Assembly: GCA_037367355.1 (NCBI GenBank)
Contig: CM074695.1
Location: forward strand, 2,852,001 to 2,916,000
Origin: Neoscytalidium dimidiatum
Lineage: Eukaryota; Ascomycota; Dothideomycetes; Botryosphaeriales; Botryosphaeriaceae
Length of the DNA stretch: 64,000 nucleotides
Direction of reading: 5' to 3'
Position numbers and translations under genes: made by a program
Notes under the pieces: generated by a model
Database searches by the model: none
Told to the model about the DNA's origin: nothing
What the model saw: only the letters and a program-made list of their open reading frames with translations
Shown: one piece after another, positions 44,755 through 57,007 of the stretch
Position numbering within the stretch: the first letter of the stretch is position 1
How the letters are laid out: every line of letters begins with the position of its first letter

Positions 44755-45313
44755 AGAGGCGGCGGGCGGCGGGCGACGGGCAGTGGGGCCGGGAGGAAGA
44801 CACAGGATGCGGCGGGAGTCGCTCCAACAACGGAACTGAATTATGAATGAGCGCTGAAGCTGGAGCGGTAGCTGGGCGGTGCCGGTGCTGGTGCTGGTGC
44901 TGGTGCTGGTGCTGGTGCTGGTGCTGATGCTGATGCTGGAGTGACACGGCGGGCCACAGGGCGGCAGCTTAGCCGACGCGAGAGTCGCGTCGCGCGATCT
45001 GCCGCGGGCGGCGCCACAGCTGCCAGCGGATGCGCCTGGGCTTGGGCGCGCAGGGTGGCCCCCGGCCCAGCATCCTACTACGCTGCACCAGCTGGGGTTC
45101 ATCCGCCGACAGCACCCAGCCAGCCACGCTGCCTCGCAAGGCCAAGCGCCCCAGGAAGCCGCCTCTACTGTCTGCGTCGCAGCTCTTGTTTACCACCTCC
45201 TCCCCCACCCTCTCCTGCGCCTTCCGCGCCCTCCTATGGCCCTCGCTCCGCCAAACCCCGCGCGGTCTCTCTGACGGTCGCCAACACCGAAACACCTGCA
45301 ATTGGCGCCCGAC
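44755..45313. promoter_or_regulatory. shared head-to-head promoter region DCC1 / RhoGEF
   Basis: This 559-bp gap contains the (GGTGCT)n tract about 130-185 nt upstream of the DCC1 start. The part nearest the RhoGEF start is C-rich and pyrimidine-rich, like many fungal leaders. No exon is supported. Confidence 0.5.
44884..44938. repeat. (GGTGCT)n hexanucleotide tract in the DCC1/RhoGEF promoter
   Basis: About nine near-perfect units lie here, the last two degenerating to GATGCT. On the minus strand the repeat would encode His-Gln if translated, but it lies outside the DCC1 frame and is taken as non-coding. Confidence 0.88.
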
Positions 45314-48300
45314 ATGGTGCTCATCAGCCCGCCGCCGCCGGCCCTCTCGACCGACCTACTCGAGCCCTTCTACACCACCGACGAGCTGCTCTCAAACGCG
45401 CCTGTCCTAGTCTTCTACGGCGCAACATCAACCGCAACCGCCAACTCTACCACCTCGCGCGTCCAGGTCCACATCTATGCCGCCGCCGGCCTGCAGTCGT
45501 ATCCGCGACTTACTATTTCCCCGAGCTCACCGCTATACGCCGCTGTCAACTGTCTCGCGCGCGAGGAGCAGGGTGACGAAATATGTCGCGCTCTGGCCTT
45601 CAGTCTGTACAAGTACTTTTTAGAGCTCTCTCCAATCGCCAAATCAACATGGGAGAGCCAGTCCAACTCGCTGGGCAGGCTTCCCTCGGCGCCGCCCCTC
45701 TTCACTGAGGCGCACGCCGCAATGCTGGCGAGCCGCATGGTCAGGGTCGAGAACGCGGCAGAAGTGGTTCAGGACGTAAGACAGGCGCTCGCCGAACAGG
45801 CTATTTCGTGGCTGGACGTCGACGTAGTGCTTCCGCCCGGATCGGTGAAGGAGTTGGACAGCAACTTGCGGGAATCAATTTTGCCGGAAGAGACGGGAGA
45901 GGACCTGGTCCTGAATGCGCGTTATGGCGAATATGCGCCGATCATCAAGATGTTCGGCGAGCCGACCTTCCTTCCGACTTCGAGGTTGCGTCGTGCACCG
46001 TCGAAACCAACTGGTCTTAGCCGCTCCTCTCAGTTCTCGCGACAGCAGAAAGAAAATCTGCGACGCGAGCTGTGCGAGTTCATCGACACCGAGGAGAACT
46101 ATGTTGGCAAGATCTATGATCTGCTGCATAGCGTCGCCGAGGACTTTCGCCAAAAGGCGCGCAGCAAGAGTCCGACTAGCTCAAGTCCCAGCGAGGAGGC
46201 TCTTCAGGGCCTCTTCCCTCCAAGCCTTGACGAGATCCTCAACGTTAACACCTCTTTCCTAGAGGATATTCGAAGAATTATAGAAGAAACCGAGAACGAG
46301 GCTATCCAGGATATTGAGGCCACCACTGGCGACCCCTTCGTGCCCCGGAAACCAGAGGAGCCCCAAGAGGATGTTACTGGAACACTCGCATTTGCAAACT
46401 GCCTTGTCGAGTGGTTCCCAAAGTTCTCAGACTGCTACACGGATTACATCCAAGCACATGCTGAGTTCGGGCAATACCTCCGGATTTTTCTCCGAGAGAC
46501 CGGCTCAAGTTTCTCCAAGCGCGTGCAAGAGACTGGTGAGCAAAGATTGATGTCCATGCTCATCGAGCCTGTTCAGCGTCTGCCTCGTTACAGCCTTTAC
46601 ATCGATAATCTTGTGAAACAACTGCCCGTTCGCCATCCAGCCCTTAAGCCGCTCCTCAAAGCTCGCGACATTATTTCAGAAATATGCTCTAGAGACTCCC
46701 CGTCATCACAACTAGCGAAGGTCATCGAACGCTTGCAACACTTAATTCCATCATGGCCCCAAGCTTTCCGCCCCGAGGGTCGCCTAGTCACCGCTATGGA
46801 CGTCGTTGAGCTAGCACCACCTTACCGCAAGGACATCAAAGCAAGAGGAGCCAGCCCCGCCATCCTTCTCCTCTTTACCGACGAGCTTGTACTTCTGATC
46901 AAATCCAATCACAAGACAATGTCGGCTCGAGGACTCCTTGCTGAGATCGACAACCCTAGCGTGCCTCTAGATGAAACACCTCAAATCGCCACGCAGTTAA
47001 TTTTCTTGCAACACATGAAACTCAGCAATGTTTGGTTCAGTGAAGTCGATGATGGTTCACTACTTCAGTTGTATCATTCCGATGGATCATCGCAGCCGCC
47101 GACGACCTTGCATTCCCTTAATGCCTCTTCGCTCTGCATGTTCTATCTCACAGGGTCGTACGAGTTCAAGGCCTCGCGATGGCTGGAAGAAACGGTGAAG
47201 GCAAAGGTCGAGTGTCGCTTCTCGGAAGCCGAGCGTGAAAGTCACAAGTGGGATGTAAGGAGCCTCTCAGGAGACCTGAATCTCTTCTCCGCTATCTTCG
47301 AGGAGGGCGAGGGTGAAGTTGTTGAGGGTCGTCGCGAACCGGCTCGTGTACGAATTGTTGTGGACCCCCGTAAGGGCTCGAAGAAATTCGATGTCGGTGA
47401 GGATGGTGTGGAGTTGATCGCCTCTGTTACATCAACCTCGGACGGGTTATACCTGCTGGAGATTGAGGCGATGAACGATTTTGGCTCTCGTGATAAGGTG
47501 ACCACAACAGAGCTCCTACCGGTCTTCTCTAAGCGAGGTAAGTGATTCCAAAGAGGCGTGATGTTGTTCCGGACAACACTTTTTTATTTTCAAAAGAGGA
47601 AACCTAATGACATACAGTGGGTAATTACTTGCAAATGCGCAATCGGATCCAAAACCCTGCCATGACTTCGATATTCCTACTACGCAACCAACAGATTCTG
47701 CAGTCGCTGAAGATTCGCGCGGAAGAGACGGTTCAGGAAGATGTCGTCCTCGAGCGCGCAGCTTCCGGCCGCCGATCTCCAGTTAAGGTGCTTTCGAAGG
47801 TTCTCGGTGGCAGCATGAAAGAGTATGGCACACCACGCAAATTACAACGACCTCCGCCTGTTCTCGGGGACATTCCCAAATTTGCACCAAATGGACCCTA
47901 CAAATACTCCAGCCGCCCTTCGTCCCGAGATGACTTAGGCAGCCAAAAGACCGCCAGCAGATCTTCTCTCGCCTTGGAAGATTATGCCAACGACCCTCTC
48001 GTGAAGCTTGAGGAAACTCTCGCCACGTATGTTCTCTCATTACATGCGAGAAAAGGCAATGTCGTTGGGCGTGTCATCCGTAACAGGGCAAACGCCAACG
48101 AGCTCGCCGTCAATGAGCTTTACAACGCGCTCCTCGAAGAACCAACCAACGTCGAGCTTGCTTCGCAGCAACCCGTGGATGTTCTCTTCAAATCGTATGA
48201 GAAGTTTCTACAAGTTGCGTGGAGAGAAAAGATGGGTCTTGTTGTACCCGTTGATGTTCTGAGTGCGTTACAGTCTCACCCTGAATCGTACCCTGGCGAT

Positions 48301-50121
48301 TTCGAAGAGTTCTTTAGGAAGACTATTAGCGAACTTCAGCCGCAAAACCAACGGGCCTTACGTGCAACCATTAAGCTTCTTGCTGATTTGCTCGAGGGAA
48401 CGGGCAATGATGGCGACCGTGGAATGATTACTGCTGCATTCGCCGAAGTTCTTGTCCCTGATGGAAATTCTCACGACTTTATCTCCCTCCTTGATCGATT
48501 CATCGAGGACATCGACACTCTATTTGGCCGACCATCATCAAGCGGTAGTCTGACCCCGAGTCAGAGCTCGATGAACTCACGATATGGGTCGAAGACAAAT
48601 ATCAGCATTAACTCGAACCAGTCATCCTTGAAAAAGCGATTTGGTTTGAAGGGCTTCAGTGGCTTGCACAGAGAAAACAGCAAGTCCGACCTCGAATCAA
48701 AAGTGAGTCAGGTGTGGAGAACGTTGAGCAAGACCGGCCGAAATGCCGATGGACAAGCGTCCAGCATGTCCAAAGCCACACCGTTGATGAGGTCTCATTC
48801 TACTGATCAAGACAATCGCACGTCACCCAAACGGCCTGGATCTCGCGATCGGCCAACAGTCTTGGGAGCCTTTTCTTTCGAAGATGGTTCTCCGACTCGT
48901 GCCCTTGCTACGATCGGAGAAGCGCGTGAAAGTCCTCGTAGGAAGCGCCGTAGCTCCCTATCAGATCTGCTTGATCTACAAGCACAACAAAAGGATCCTC
49001 AGCCATGGTCGGGTGCGCCACAGACACCACGACAACCGAAGCCAGCTCCGAAGTCGACGGAATCTCCAACAACACCATCTCCACCTAAGCCTTCGGCTAT
49101 ACCAAACCCCTCACGTTTTGGATCTCCAGTCCGTAAGGAAGGCTCACCTGCTCCCCAAAGTGCCATTCCTCGTCCGCGTACCGCTGGTGGAAGCGATAAA
49201 ATCAAGGCAGACTCGCCTGCACCACAGACTATTTACACTTCGCCAAAGAAGCCTCGCAGCAATACCATGACGGAGAATATTCCACCCAAGAACGGATCAT
49301 CAATTCCCACGCTTCATCGTCCTACTCATAGCGCCAGCACGATCACCACTGTCCCACTCGCAGAGCGTCCGTCCTCAGGCAATCGCCCCAAAACTGCCGG
49401 CAATCCGCCCACGGACGATCTCAGCAAGCCGACTGGCCTCGGTGCCGCAATTACCTTCTCTCCCACCAAGAAACTCCGCATGCAATCACCTCAGAAGCTG
49501 CGCGAACGTCTTCAGAAGGAGCAAAATGCGATCCAAGGTGCGGAGAACGCACTGAACTCGGAACTCTCCAAGATTGGCGATGAGATCATGAACTTGCAAA
49601 ACGGGGGTCCAATCTCACCACTGCGGCCCACGACGGGCGGACGCACGCAGACAGACCCGCAGACGCCCAGCCGCATCGCCCGTCGGCCGACCACGCCCAA
49701 GGCCAACTCGAGCGACGGCTACAGCGCCATCGCGACCATCGGCCGCAACAGCTCGCCCGCCGCTGCGCTCGCTGCTCGTGTCGCCTCGCTCGAGTCGCGT
49801 ATCCCGACCCTGTTGTCATCCCTTCAAGACCGCACCGCCGCTATCGCGACGGACGTGTCGTCCTCGCTGCAGGTCTCGGAGGCTCGCGCCAAGAAGCTGG
49901 ATGAGCTGTACCGCGAGGCGAACGCCGAGAACGAGGCGCTGTACGCCCGGTTCAACGAGGAGCTGGCGCGCGTGCTGCGCGGCGTAAAGGCAGGCGACGG
50001 AGTGGAGGAAATGCGCAAGAAGCTACGGGAGCAGCACGAAGAGTGCGAGAGGTTGCGGAAGGAGAATTGGCGTTTGAAGAGGGAGAATGTTGGGTTGAGG
50101 GCGCAATTGAAGGAGGGGTGA
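45314..50121 (+). CDS. Rho guanine nucleotide exchange factor, Bud3-like
   Basis: Two exons (45314-47537 and 47618-50121) give 1575 aa. A Dbl-homology (DH) domain spans about residues 246-460: it opens RRELCEFIDTEENYVGKIYDLL and has the diagnostic helix RLMSMLIEPVQRLPRYSLYIDNL. A PH-like region follows (about 475-640). After the intron come VGNYLQMRNRIQ and a helical segment (about 800-980), then a long Ser/Pro-rich, probably phosphorylated, disordered stretch (SPKRPGSRDRP, SPAPQSAIPRPRTAGG). The C-terminus is a coiled coil (about 1450-1575, ending ENWRLKRENVGLRAQLKEG). A DH domain near residue 250 in a ~1500-aa protein with a coiled-coil tail fits filamentous-fungal Bud3, the Rho4 exchange factor of septation; another RhoGEF class is possible. 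The start is the first ATG; the frame extends four codons upstream only from a TTG. Confidence 0.85.
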
Positions 50122-51193
50122 TTCTGTATCCTCCCGTCCCCCTCTTCACATGTGTATGTGTGTCTGCTTCGTTCTGCTTAGAGCCCTTGCTCGCGGGTCG
50201 CTGCTGGGCATAGATACTGTCGACTTCACTTCTCGGCCTGGTTGTTGTCAATTTTCTTGCGACCGTGCCCTACTGAAGAGTTTGGGTTTTCCCTTTTTTT
50301 CGTTTTGTTTTTCTGAGCGTTATTTGCGCAGTATATGATACCTTATCCCTTTTTCGATTCTTCTTTTTGCTCTCTGGAGCACTTTTTCTTCCTTAGTACT
50401 TTTGGGTGGTGTAGCGCGGCGTGGTAACTCTGGCGGCGGGCGGTTTTTTCTTCTAAAAGCTCTTTTCTCTGTTCCACGTCTTTTCCACCTTTCTATTTAT
50501 CTCGTCTACCAAAGGGGTATTGGACTAATCCGGGCAATGAGACGATGATGGTGATGATCGGGATGGAGGAGTATTGGTAGGAAAGCTCTTTTCTTCAACT
50601 CTTTTGTTTTTCCCCTTTCTTGATGTTTAGGATTGTCGGTCTATTGTTGAGTTTCGCGTGCGTGAGAGCGGTGTGGTTGGTCCTGTTCAGGTTATGTATC
50701 ATAAACGGTGGAATTGCGTATGAGTATGGTAGAGATAGGAGTGGGCTTTTCTAGGCTCCCCTGACTTGCTAGCTCCTCTGGGGAAATGAAAGATCAAATG
50801 CGTATTACTTCGATTTCCATGCTTGTGATGTTGATGTGTTCTTGAGCATGTGGAGGAACCAATAGATTTGAACACATTCTACCATCAAATATTCTTTCTC
50901 ATACTTCCACATTTGGCTTATCAAGTAGAGCAGCTTAGTAGTGTTGAGCTCAGCCCGCAATACTTTAGGTGCTGCGATGAAGAGCGCGTATACATATGCA
51001 CCATCTCCATCCATAGAATCATTACATAGAGCATACACGCGCAGCAACAGTACAAAAATGTTCGTCTTCGGTTCATCATCGTATTATGACATGTATCTTT
51101 TTTCTTGTTTCCGCCGGCGCCATGCTCTAACTATTCCACTTTACGGCGTCTTACAGCAGACCTGCACCCGCCGACCTCATGCATCCGGCCCCT
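50122..51193. other. convergent intergenic region RhoGEF / CCT1
   Basis: This 1.1-kb stretch is T-rich on the plus strand just after the RhoGEF gene (50280-50640). It holds two 3' ends and no supported exon. Confidence 0.45.
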
Positions 51194-53136
51194 CTAATGG
51201 CCATGGCCGTCATCCTCCTCACCCCTCTGCTCCGGGTCGAGCTTGATGAGCGTGTCGATGCGCATGATGGCGATGCAGGCCTCGACGGCGGACTTGAGCT
51301 GCTTGACCTTGCTCATGCTGGGCTCGAGGACACCCTGCTTGAGCTGGTCGACGAGGCGGCCGCGGGTGAGGTCGAGGCCGTAGTTCTTGTAATCCTTCTT
51401 CTTGGCGGCGTCCTTCTCGGCCGCGGTCGAGGCGTTGGGGTCGTTGGTGGTGCGCTGCGCCACCGCGTGCCGGCTCCGCAGCTGCGCGACCAGCTCGCTG
51501 CTGTCCTTGGCCGCGTTCACGGCTAGCGTGGTGGGGATGACCAGCAGCGATTGCGCGAAGGAACCGATGGCGAGTTGCTCGCGGGAACCCTGGGACTGGG
51601 ATTAGAATTGCGGTGATTTTTATGATAAGTGGGAGGGGATACGTACTACTGAGGTTGCCCACTCCTCCAGGTAGATGTGTAATGCGGTCTCCACGGCACC
51701 ACCACCGGGGACAATGCGGCCACTTTCGAGCGTACGCTTGACAGCCATGAGGGAGTCGTGCAGCGAACGCTCCATCTCGTCAAGGGAAAGGTCGTTAGGA
51801 CCACGCAGAATGATAGATGCCGAGGAGTGCACCTTGGCGCCCTTGATCAGAATGCACTCATCGTCGGAGATGCGCTCCTGCGAGACCTCCTCGGCATGAC
51901 CCAGCAGCGAGGGCTCGAACTTCTCGTCACCGTTGAGATCTGACAACGAGGACACGAGAGTGGCACCCGTTGCCTTTGCTATTCTCCTCAAGTCCTCCTT
52001 CTTGCAGCGTCTGACAGCCATAGCTCCCTTCTCAACGAACGCCTTCATGCACAAGTCGTCGATACCCTTAGTAGTGAGAACGACGTTAGCACCAGCCTTC
52101 AGGATCAGGTCGATGCGCTCAAGGACGATTTGCGACTCGCGCTCCCGAATCTTCTCTAGCTGCTCCGGGTCGTCGATGGTGATGTGTACGCCCAGCTTCA
52201 TCCGCTCCTTCTGCAGGTTGATATCCAAGCAGGCGATCTTCGCGTCTGTAATCCGGGTCTTCATGGCCTGGCTGGCAACAGTGCAGTTCAGAGCATATCC
52301 CTTAACGAAGATGGACTCCGTTGCGCTCTTGCCGTGAGCCTTGAGAATGTTAACAGCCTTCACGGGGTACTTGACTTCGCCCTTGTGGTTGGTAGACTTG
52401 ACTGCCTGCATAGCGTCGACAGCCATTTCGGCGAAAAAGTCACCATCAGCACCAATGATCTTGGAGGACATGGAGGTCCTCGCAATGTTGACCAACGACT
52501 CCCTGCCCAGGTTTTCGACCTTGATGGCGATATTCTCGCTCATGTACCGCACGGCCTCGCGGAGGGCCAGTCTGTACCCGGTGATGATGGTGGTAGGATG
52601 TATCCGGTTCTTCATCAGCTCGTTCGCGCGGCGCAGGAGCTCAGCAGCAATCAACACGACGGAAGTGGTGCCGTCACCAACTTCTCTGTCCTGCTGTTGT
52701 GCCAGGTCGACGAGGATCTTGCCGGCCGGGTGCTGGATCTCGAGGAGGGAAAGAATGGTGGCGCCGTCGTTGGTTACAGTCACATCGCCGATGTCGTCGA
52801 CCATCATCTTGTCCAGGCCGGAGGGGCCAAAGGACGACTTGACGACGTTGGCGATTGCCTGGGTTGCGAGGACATTTTGGTCGCGGATGTCCTGACCACT
52901 AATTTTCTGGCCGCCCAAGACTGTTGACGAGGGTCAGCTGGGTATGGAAGATAGACGATTTTGCAAGTGGAAAGCTTTATAGAGGAATGGCGGGGGAAGG
53001 AAGTTCGTGGAAGAGGAGCAGGGGCGGAGGGGCAGCGGACCACGGAGGGGCAACGGGGCGGGAGCAAAGGGAGGAAAGGGCGTCAGGACGTACAGAGGGT
53101 GCCAGCGTTGCGCGGCTGCTCGAAGATACCGGCCAT
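51194..53136 (-). CDS. CCT1: T-complex protein 1 subunit alpha (CCT1 chaperonin)
   Basis: CCT1 is one of eight subunits of the cytosolic TRiC/CCT ring that folds actin and tubulin. Three exons (53136-53094, 52920-51647, 51589-51194) give 570 aa. Group II chaperonin motifs are all present: [31 protein letters not shown], the ATPase loop [33 protein letters not shown] and VPGGGAVE. The alpha-subunit identity rests on [30 protein letters not shown] and the ending [14 protein letters not shown]. The N-terminal exon encodes [15 protein letters not shown]. The open frame runs past the second donor to a stop; splicing restores TSV-GSREQLA. The terminal residues are acidic and His-rich. It shares a promoter with prolyl-tRNA synthetase. 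Confidence 0.96.
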
Positions 53137-53567
53137 GGTGTCGTTGGACGCGTGGAAAGGGGGATGTGGAGAGCTCGACGCGCTGAGCTTCTGCCACAAA
53201 AACGGGCCAGGGCCAACTTCCACCGGCGTCGCGATGCCCGGCGGCCTTTCGATGTTCCGGCGTCGAGCCTTGGCGCCTGCCTCCTAGTCACGGCCGCCGA
53301 ATTGCAGCAGCTCTCGGCGATCGGCCGGCCGCCAATTCAGCGAGCTTCTTTTCAACCCCACCACCGTCAATTGGACTGCCCGCGCATCCCACTGAGTCAA
53401 CGACGCGCGTGTCACCGCCCTCGCTCCGCCGCATTCTTTATTTCTTTCTCCCAACCGCCGCCGCCCCTTCCGCGCTCACTTCCGCTTGAGAATTCGTCGC
53501 GCAGTCCTCCAGCAGCTCCACCTACCCGTATTGCTAGAGAAATCAATTTCGCCGCAAGTACCCCGCC
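53137..53567. promoter_or_regulatory. shared head-to-head promoter region CCT1 / ProRS
   Basis: A 431-bp gap lies between two translation/folding genes. It has CCAAT at 53332-53336 and the reverse-oriented ATTGG at 53370-53374. Open frames across it are shadows. Confidence 0.55.
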
Positions 53568-55316
53568 ATGGCTTCCGAACAGCCTGCGACTACGGCTCTC
53601 CCCGAGCACAAGAAGGAAGGCGGCAAGAAGGAGAGCGGCAAGCGCAAGGAGAAGAAGGACCCTCAGCAAAAGAAGGAAAAGCCGCAGCAACAGAAGAAGA
53701 AGGTCGAGGGTGCTGCTCTCATCGGTATCGACGTGGCCAAGGAGGATGATTTGGGCGAGTGGTACCAGCAGGTCCTGACCAAGGGTGGCATGCTTGCCTA
53801 CTACGATGTCGCCGGCTGCTACATTCTGAAGCCCTCTTCGTTCGCTATTTGGGAGTCCATTCAGTCCTGGTTCAACGAGCGCATCAAGAAAATGGGCGTT
53901 AAGAACTGCTACTTCCCCATTTTCATTTCTGCCGACAACCTGCAGCGCGAGAAGGACCACGTCGAGGGCTTCGCTGCTGAGGTCGCCTGGGTCACCAAGG
54001 GGTGAGTCGAATTGGCCTCTCAGATGTGGATGCGAAGCTAAGTTCCAAGCAGAGGCAAGAGTGACCTGGAGAAGCCTGTCGCAGTGCGCCCCACCTCCGA
54101 GACCGCCATGTACCCCTACTTCGCCAATGAAATCCGCAGCCACCGCGATCTTCCCCTCAAATTGAACCAGTGGAATAACGTCGTGCGCTGGGAATTCAAG
54201 CACCCTATGCCCTTCATCCGGTCTCGTGAGTTCTTATGGCAAGAGGGTCACACAGCCCACTTGACCAAGGAGCAAGCCGGCGAGGAAGTCCTGCAGATTC
54301 TGGACTACTACGCAGGTGTCTACGAAGAATTGCTGGCTTGTCCCGTTGTCAAGGGCGTTAAGACCGAGAACGAGAAGTTCCCTGGTGCTGAGTATACCAC
54401 CACCATTGAGGGCTACATCCCCGCTACGGGCAGAGGTATTCAGGCCGCTACCAGCCACTGCCTGGGTCAGCACTTCTCCAAGATGTTCGACATCACCGTT
54501 GAAGATCCCACCCCCGTGAAGGAGGGCGAGGGCAAGAAGCCTCCGATCCACGTCTGGCAGAACTCATGGGGTCTGACGACCCGCTCTATCGGAGTCATGG
54601 TTCTGACTCACTCGGATAACAAGGGTCTTGTCATCCCCCCTCGTGTTGCTGACATCCAGGTCGTCGTCATCCCCGTTGGTATCACCGCAAAGACCACTGC
54701 CGAGGACAGGGAAGCGCTGTACAAGGAGACCGAGGCCATTTCCGAGATCCTGCGCTCTGCGAACGTCCGCGTCGAGACCGACATGCGCGAGGGCTACTCC
54801 CCTGGCTGGAAGTTCAACGACTGGGAGCTCAAGGGCGTGCCGCTCCGCCTCGAGTTCGGCCCCAAGGACCGCGAAAAGCACTCGGTCACGTACTCGCGCC
54901 GCGATCGCGAGGGCAAGGGCCAGATCCTCATCTCAGAGCTCGACACGGCCATCCCAACCCTGCTCGAGACCATCCAGAATGACCTCTTCCAGAAGGCTAA
55001 GACCGACTTCGACAACGCCCGCAAGCAGATCACCAGCTGGGACGACTTCGTCCCCGCTCTCGACAACAAGAACGTCTGCCTCATCCCCCACTGTCTGGGT
55101 GGCGAGTGCGAGGACGAGATCAAGGACCTGTCCGCCCGCAAGAACGAGACTCCCGGCGAAGCCCAGGACGCGCGCGCTCCGTCCATGGGTGCGAAGTCGC
55201 TCTGCATTCCTTACCAGCAGCCCGCCGAGGGTCTCGTCGAGGGCGAGACCAAGTGTCTCAACCCCAACTGCAAGGAGAAGGCTAAGAAATGGGTGCTTTT
55301 CGGCCGCAGCTACTAG
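53568..55316 (+). CDS. cytosolic prolyl-tRNA synthetase
   Basis: This class II aminoacyl-tRNA synthetase charges tRNA-Pro. Two exons (53568-54001 and 54053-55316) give 565 aa. After a Lys-rich N-terminal tail (about residues 12-48, KKEGGKKESGKRKEKK) the catalytic core begins at DLGEWYQQVLTKGGMLAYYDVAGCYI. Motif 2 is VRPTSETAMYPYFANEI with WNNVVRWEFKHPMPFIRSREFLWQEGHTAH, and motif 3 lies at WQNSWGLTTRSIGVMVLTHSD. The anticodon-binding domain has VVVIPVG and DMREGYSPGWKFNDWELKGVPLRLEFGP. The C-terminal zinc-binding-like domain carries Cys pairs (CLGGECEDE, KCLNPNCKEKAKKWVLFGRSY). It is the eukaryote/archaeal-type form. It lacks the N-terminal YbaK-like editing domain found in some homologues such as yeast. 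The start has a strong CCGCCATGG context. Confidence 0.95.
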
Positions 55317-57007
55317 ACAAGAGCGGATGAATGAGCGGCGAAGGTGCATTAGGTGGTGTGTGGAGTCTGTGTGGAAGACGGAGAAGGAATAAGCTGGGTC
55401 GGCGTGGTGATGATATCTCAAGGACTTTGGGGAGTCCTTCATGTTTCCCAATTGATGGTGATGTTGTTAGGGCATTATGGCTGATTAAGCGCTTTTTTCG
55501 GAGTATATTGAGGAAAAGAAAGTAGGATGCAGTTCGAAAGAATCAAAAAGTAGAGATTTCATATGACTTGACATGCTTGATGGAGTTCATCTTAGCTTTA
55601 ATACTTGCGCATTGTCCTTATAAATGAGTTTATCGATTTAGCCTAAAGTCTAAATCTATATATTAGCATTTGTTAGTTTGTGCTAGTGACTAGACATACT
55701 TAGTGTCTTAGATGTGCTCTCCTCATGCGTTAACATGTGTGCATGTGAGCACGACTTCCTTCATTATGCTCATGCTATCCGACATTCGATGCCAGACTAA
55801 CATGACCCTGGACTGCATTCTTCTGTGCAACCCTAAGCGACCTACAGCTGGCTCTCCGCTGTTCGCTAACAGATCAAGAACGTATTGACTCACTTTGTGG
55901 GCCGGAATGTATTTCACATGCTACGCTGGTAAATTATCGACAGAGTGGATAACCGGCTTCATCATTGTTGGCATATACTGGGTATCAGCACAGAAAAGTG
56001 ATGGTGATACCCATGATATTTGTTTTATGGGTGAGACTATGAACTCCGTACGTGTTTAGAGAATGTCATGGCTATTGATGCAAGAAATCTTGCACACTCA
56101 TGCCTGAGGCGCCTCTGTACGCTGAAATGTGCAGTTTAATATAAACAGTGGGCCGAAAGAAATCACTATGAGCACAAAACCCTCTCATATCGATGATCGT
56201 CACCACCTCATCCCCGTGCTTATGCGTGCTACGCTGTTGTCTCATGCCTGACTCCATCACATACACGCATGCTGCACATAATTCCAATCAGAACATCATA
56301 TAAGTTAAATAGTTGGTTTTTCCTCAGCTTCTCAAGAAATACCAGTAAGGGAAGCTGTGTCAATCGGCGCGAGTGGGTAGAGTGGCAGAAAGGGTGGAGT
56401 TTTTGGCAGCTCCTTGCCGTAACACTCGTTATCTGGCAGCGTAATACCTTTTATTTCCTATCACTTGTTTGAGCGGACGCGCGTGTGTGTGGCTGTCCCG
56501 CCTTCTTAATTAGTATTGAATCTCACAACCACATGTGGCACAATGGTGAGCAGCATCATTTTCGAGCTGTTCTGGAGACCGAAGAACCAGGATGAATAGA
56601 GTGATGGCCATTATTGCTAAAAGTATGTAGATAAGCAGGATGGGTATGGAACGTAGAGCTTGGTGCAACGTGCAGTGGGTAATGGCCGAGATAGAGAAGT
56701 AAGTTGGCAGCATGTGTACCGCAGTGTTCATTGACTGTGAAGGCAGAACGGCAACACGGCGAAGGGGCCGTTATCAGGGTAGGTATGGTAAGTATAGTTT
56801 TATAGAAATGAACGACAATCTCGTGGTGGTTAGAAAAATCAAATGACATTGATTGGTTGTTGGAATATCGTGCTACATAATCATTTATACAGAGAAGGTG
56901 GCATCTCTCATAGTGCGATCTTGCGATTATAGTGTTGAATTAACCGGCATCCTCTTCTGCTTTTCAAGCAAATCTACTCTTCTTTGAATAGCAACATGTC
57001 TACCACT
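55317..57007. other. convergent gene-poor region ProRS / SNG1-like gene
   Basis: This is 1.7 kb of relatively A/T-rich sequence between two gene ends. Only short open frames occur, none with a good start, splice sites or recognisable content. Confidence 0.45.

Noticed and set aside
43907..44947. Long minus-strand frame starting with a His-Gln repeat and joining DCC1 exon 2
   Set aside because: It crosses DCC1 exon 1 in the wrong frame and reads through its intron. The spliced model from 44754 gives the conserved N-terminus instead.
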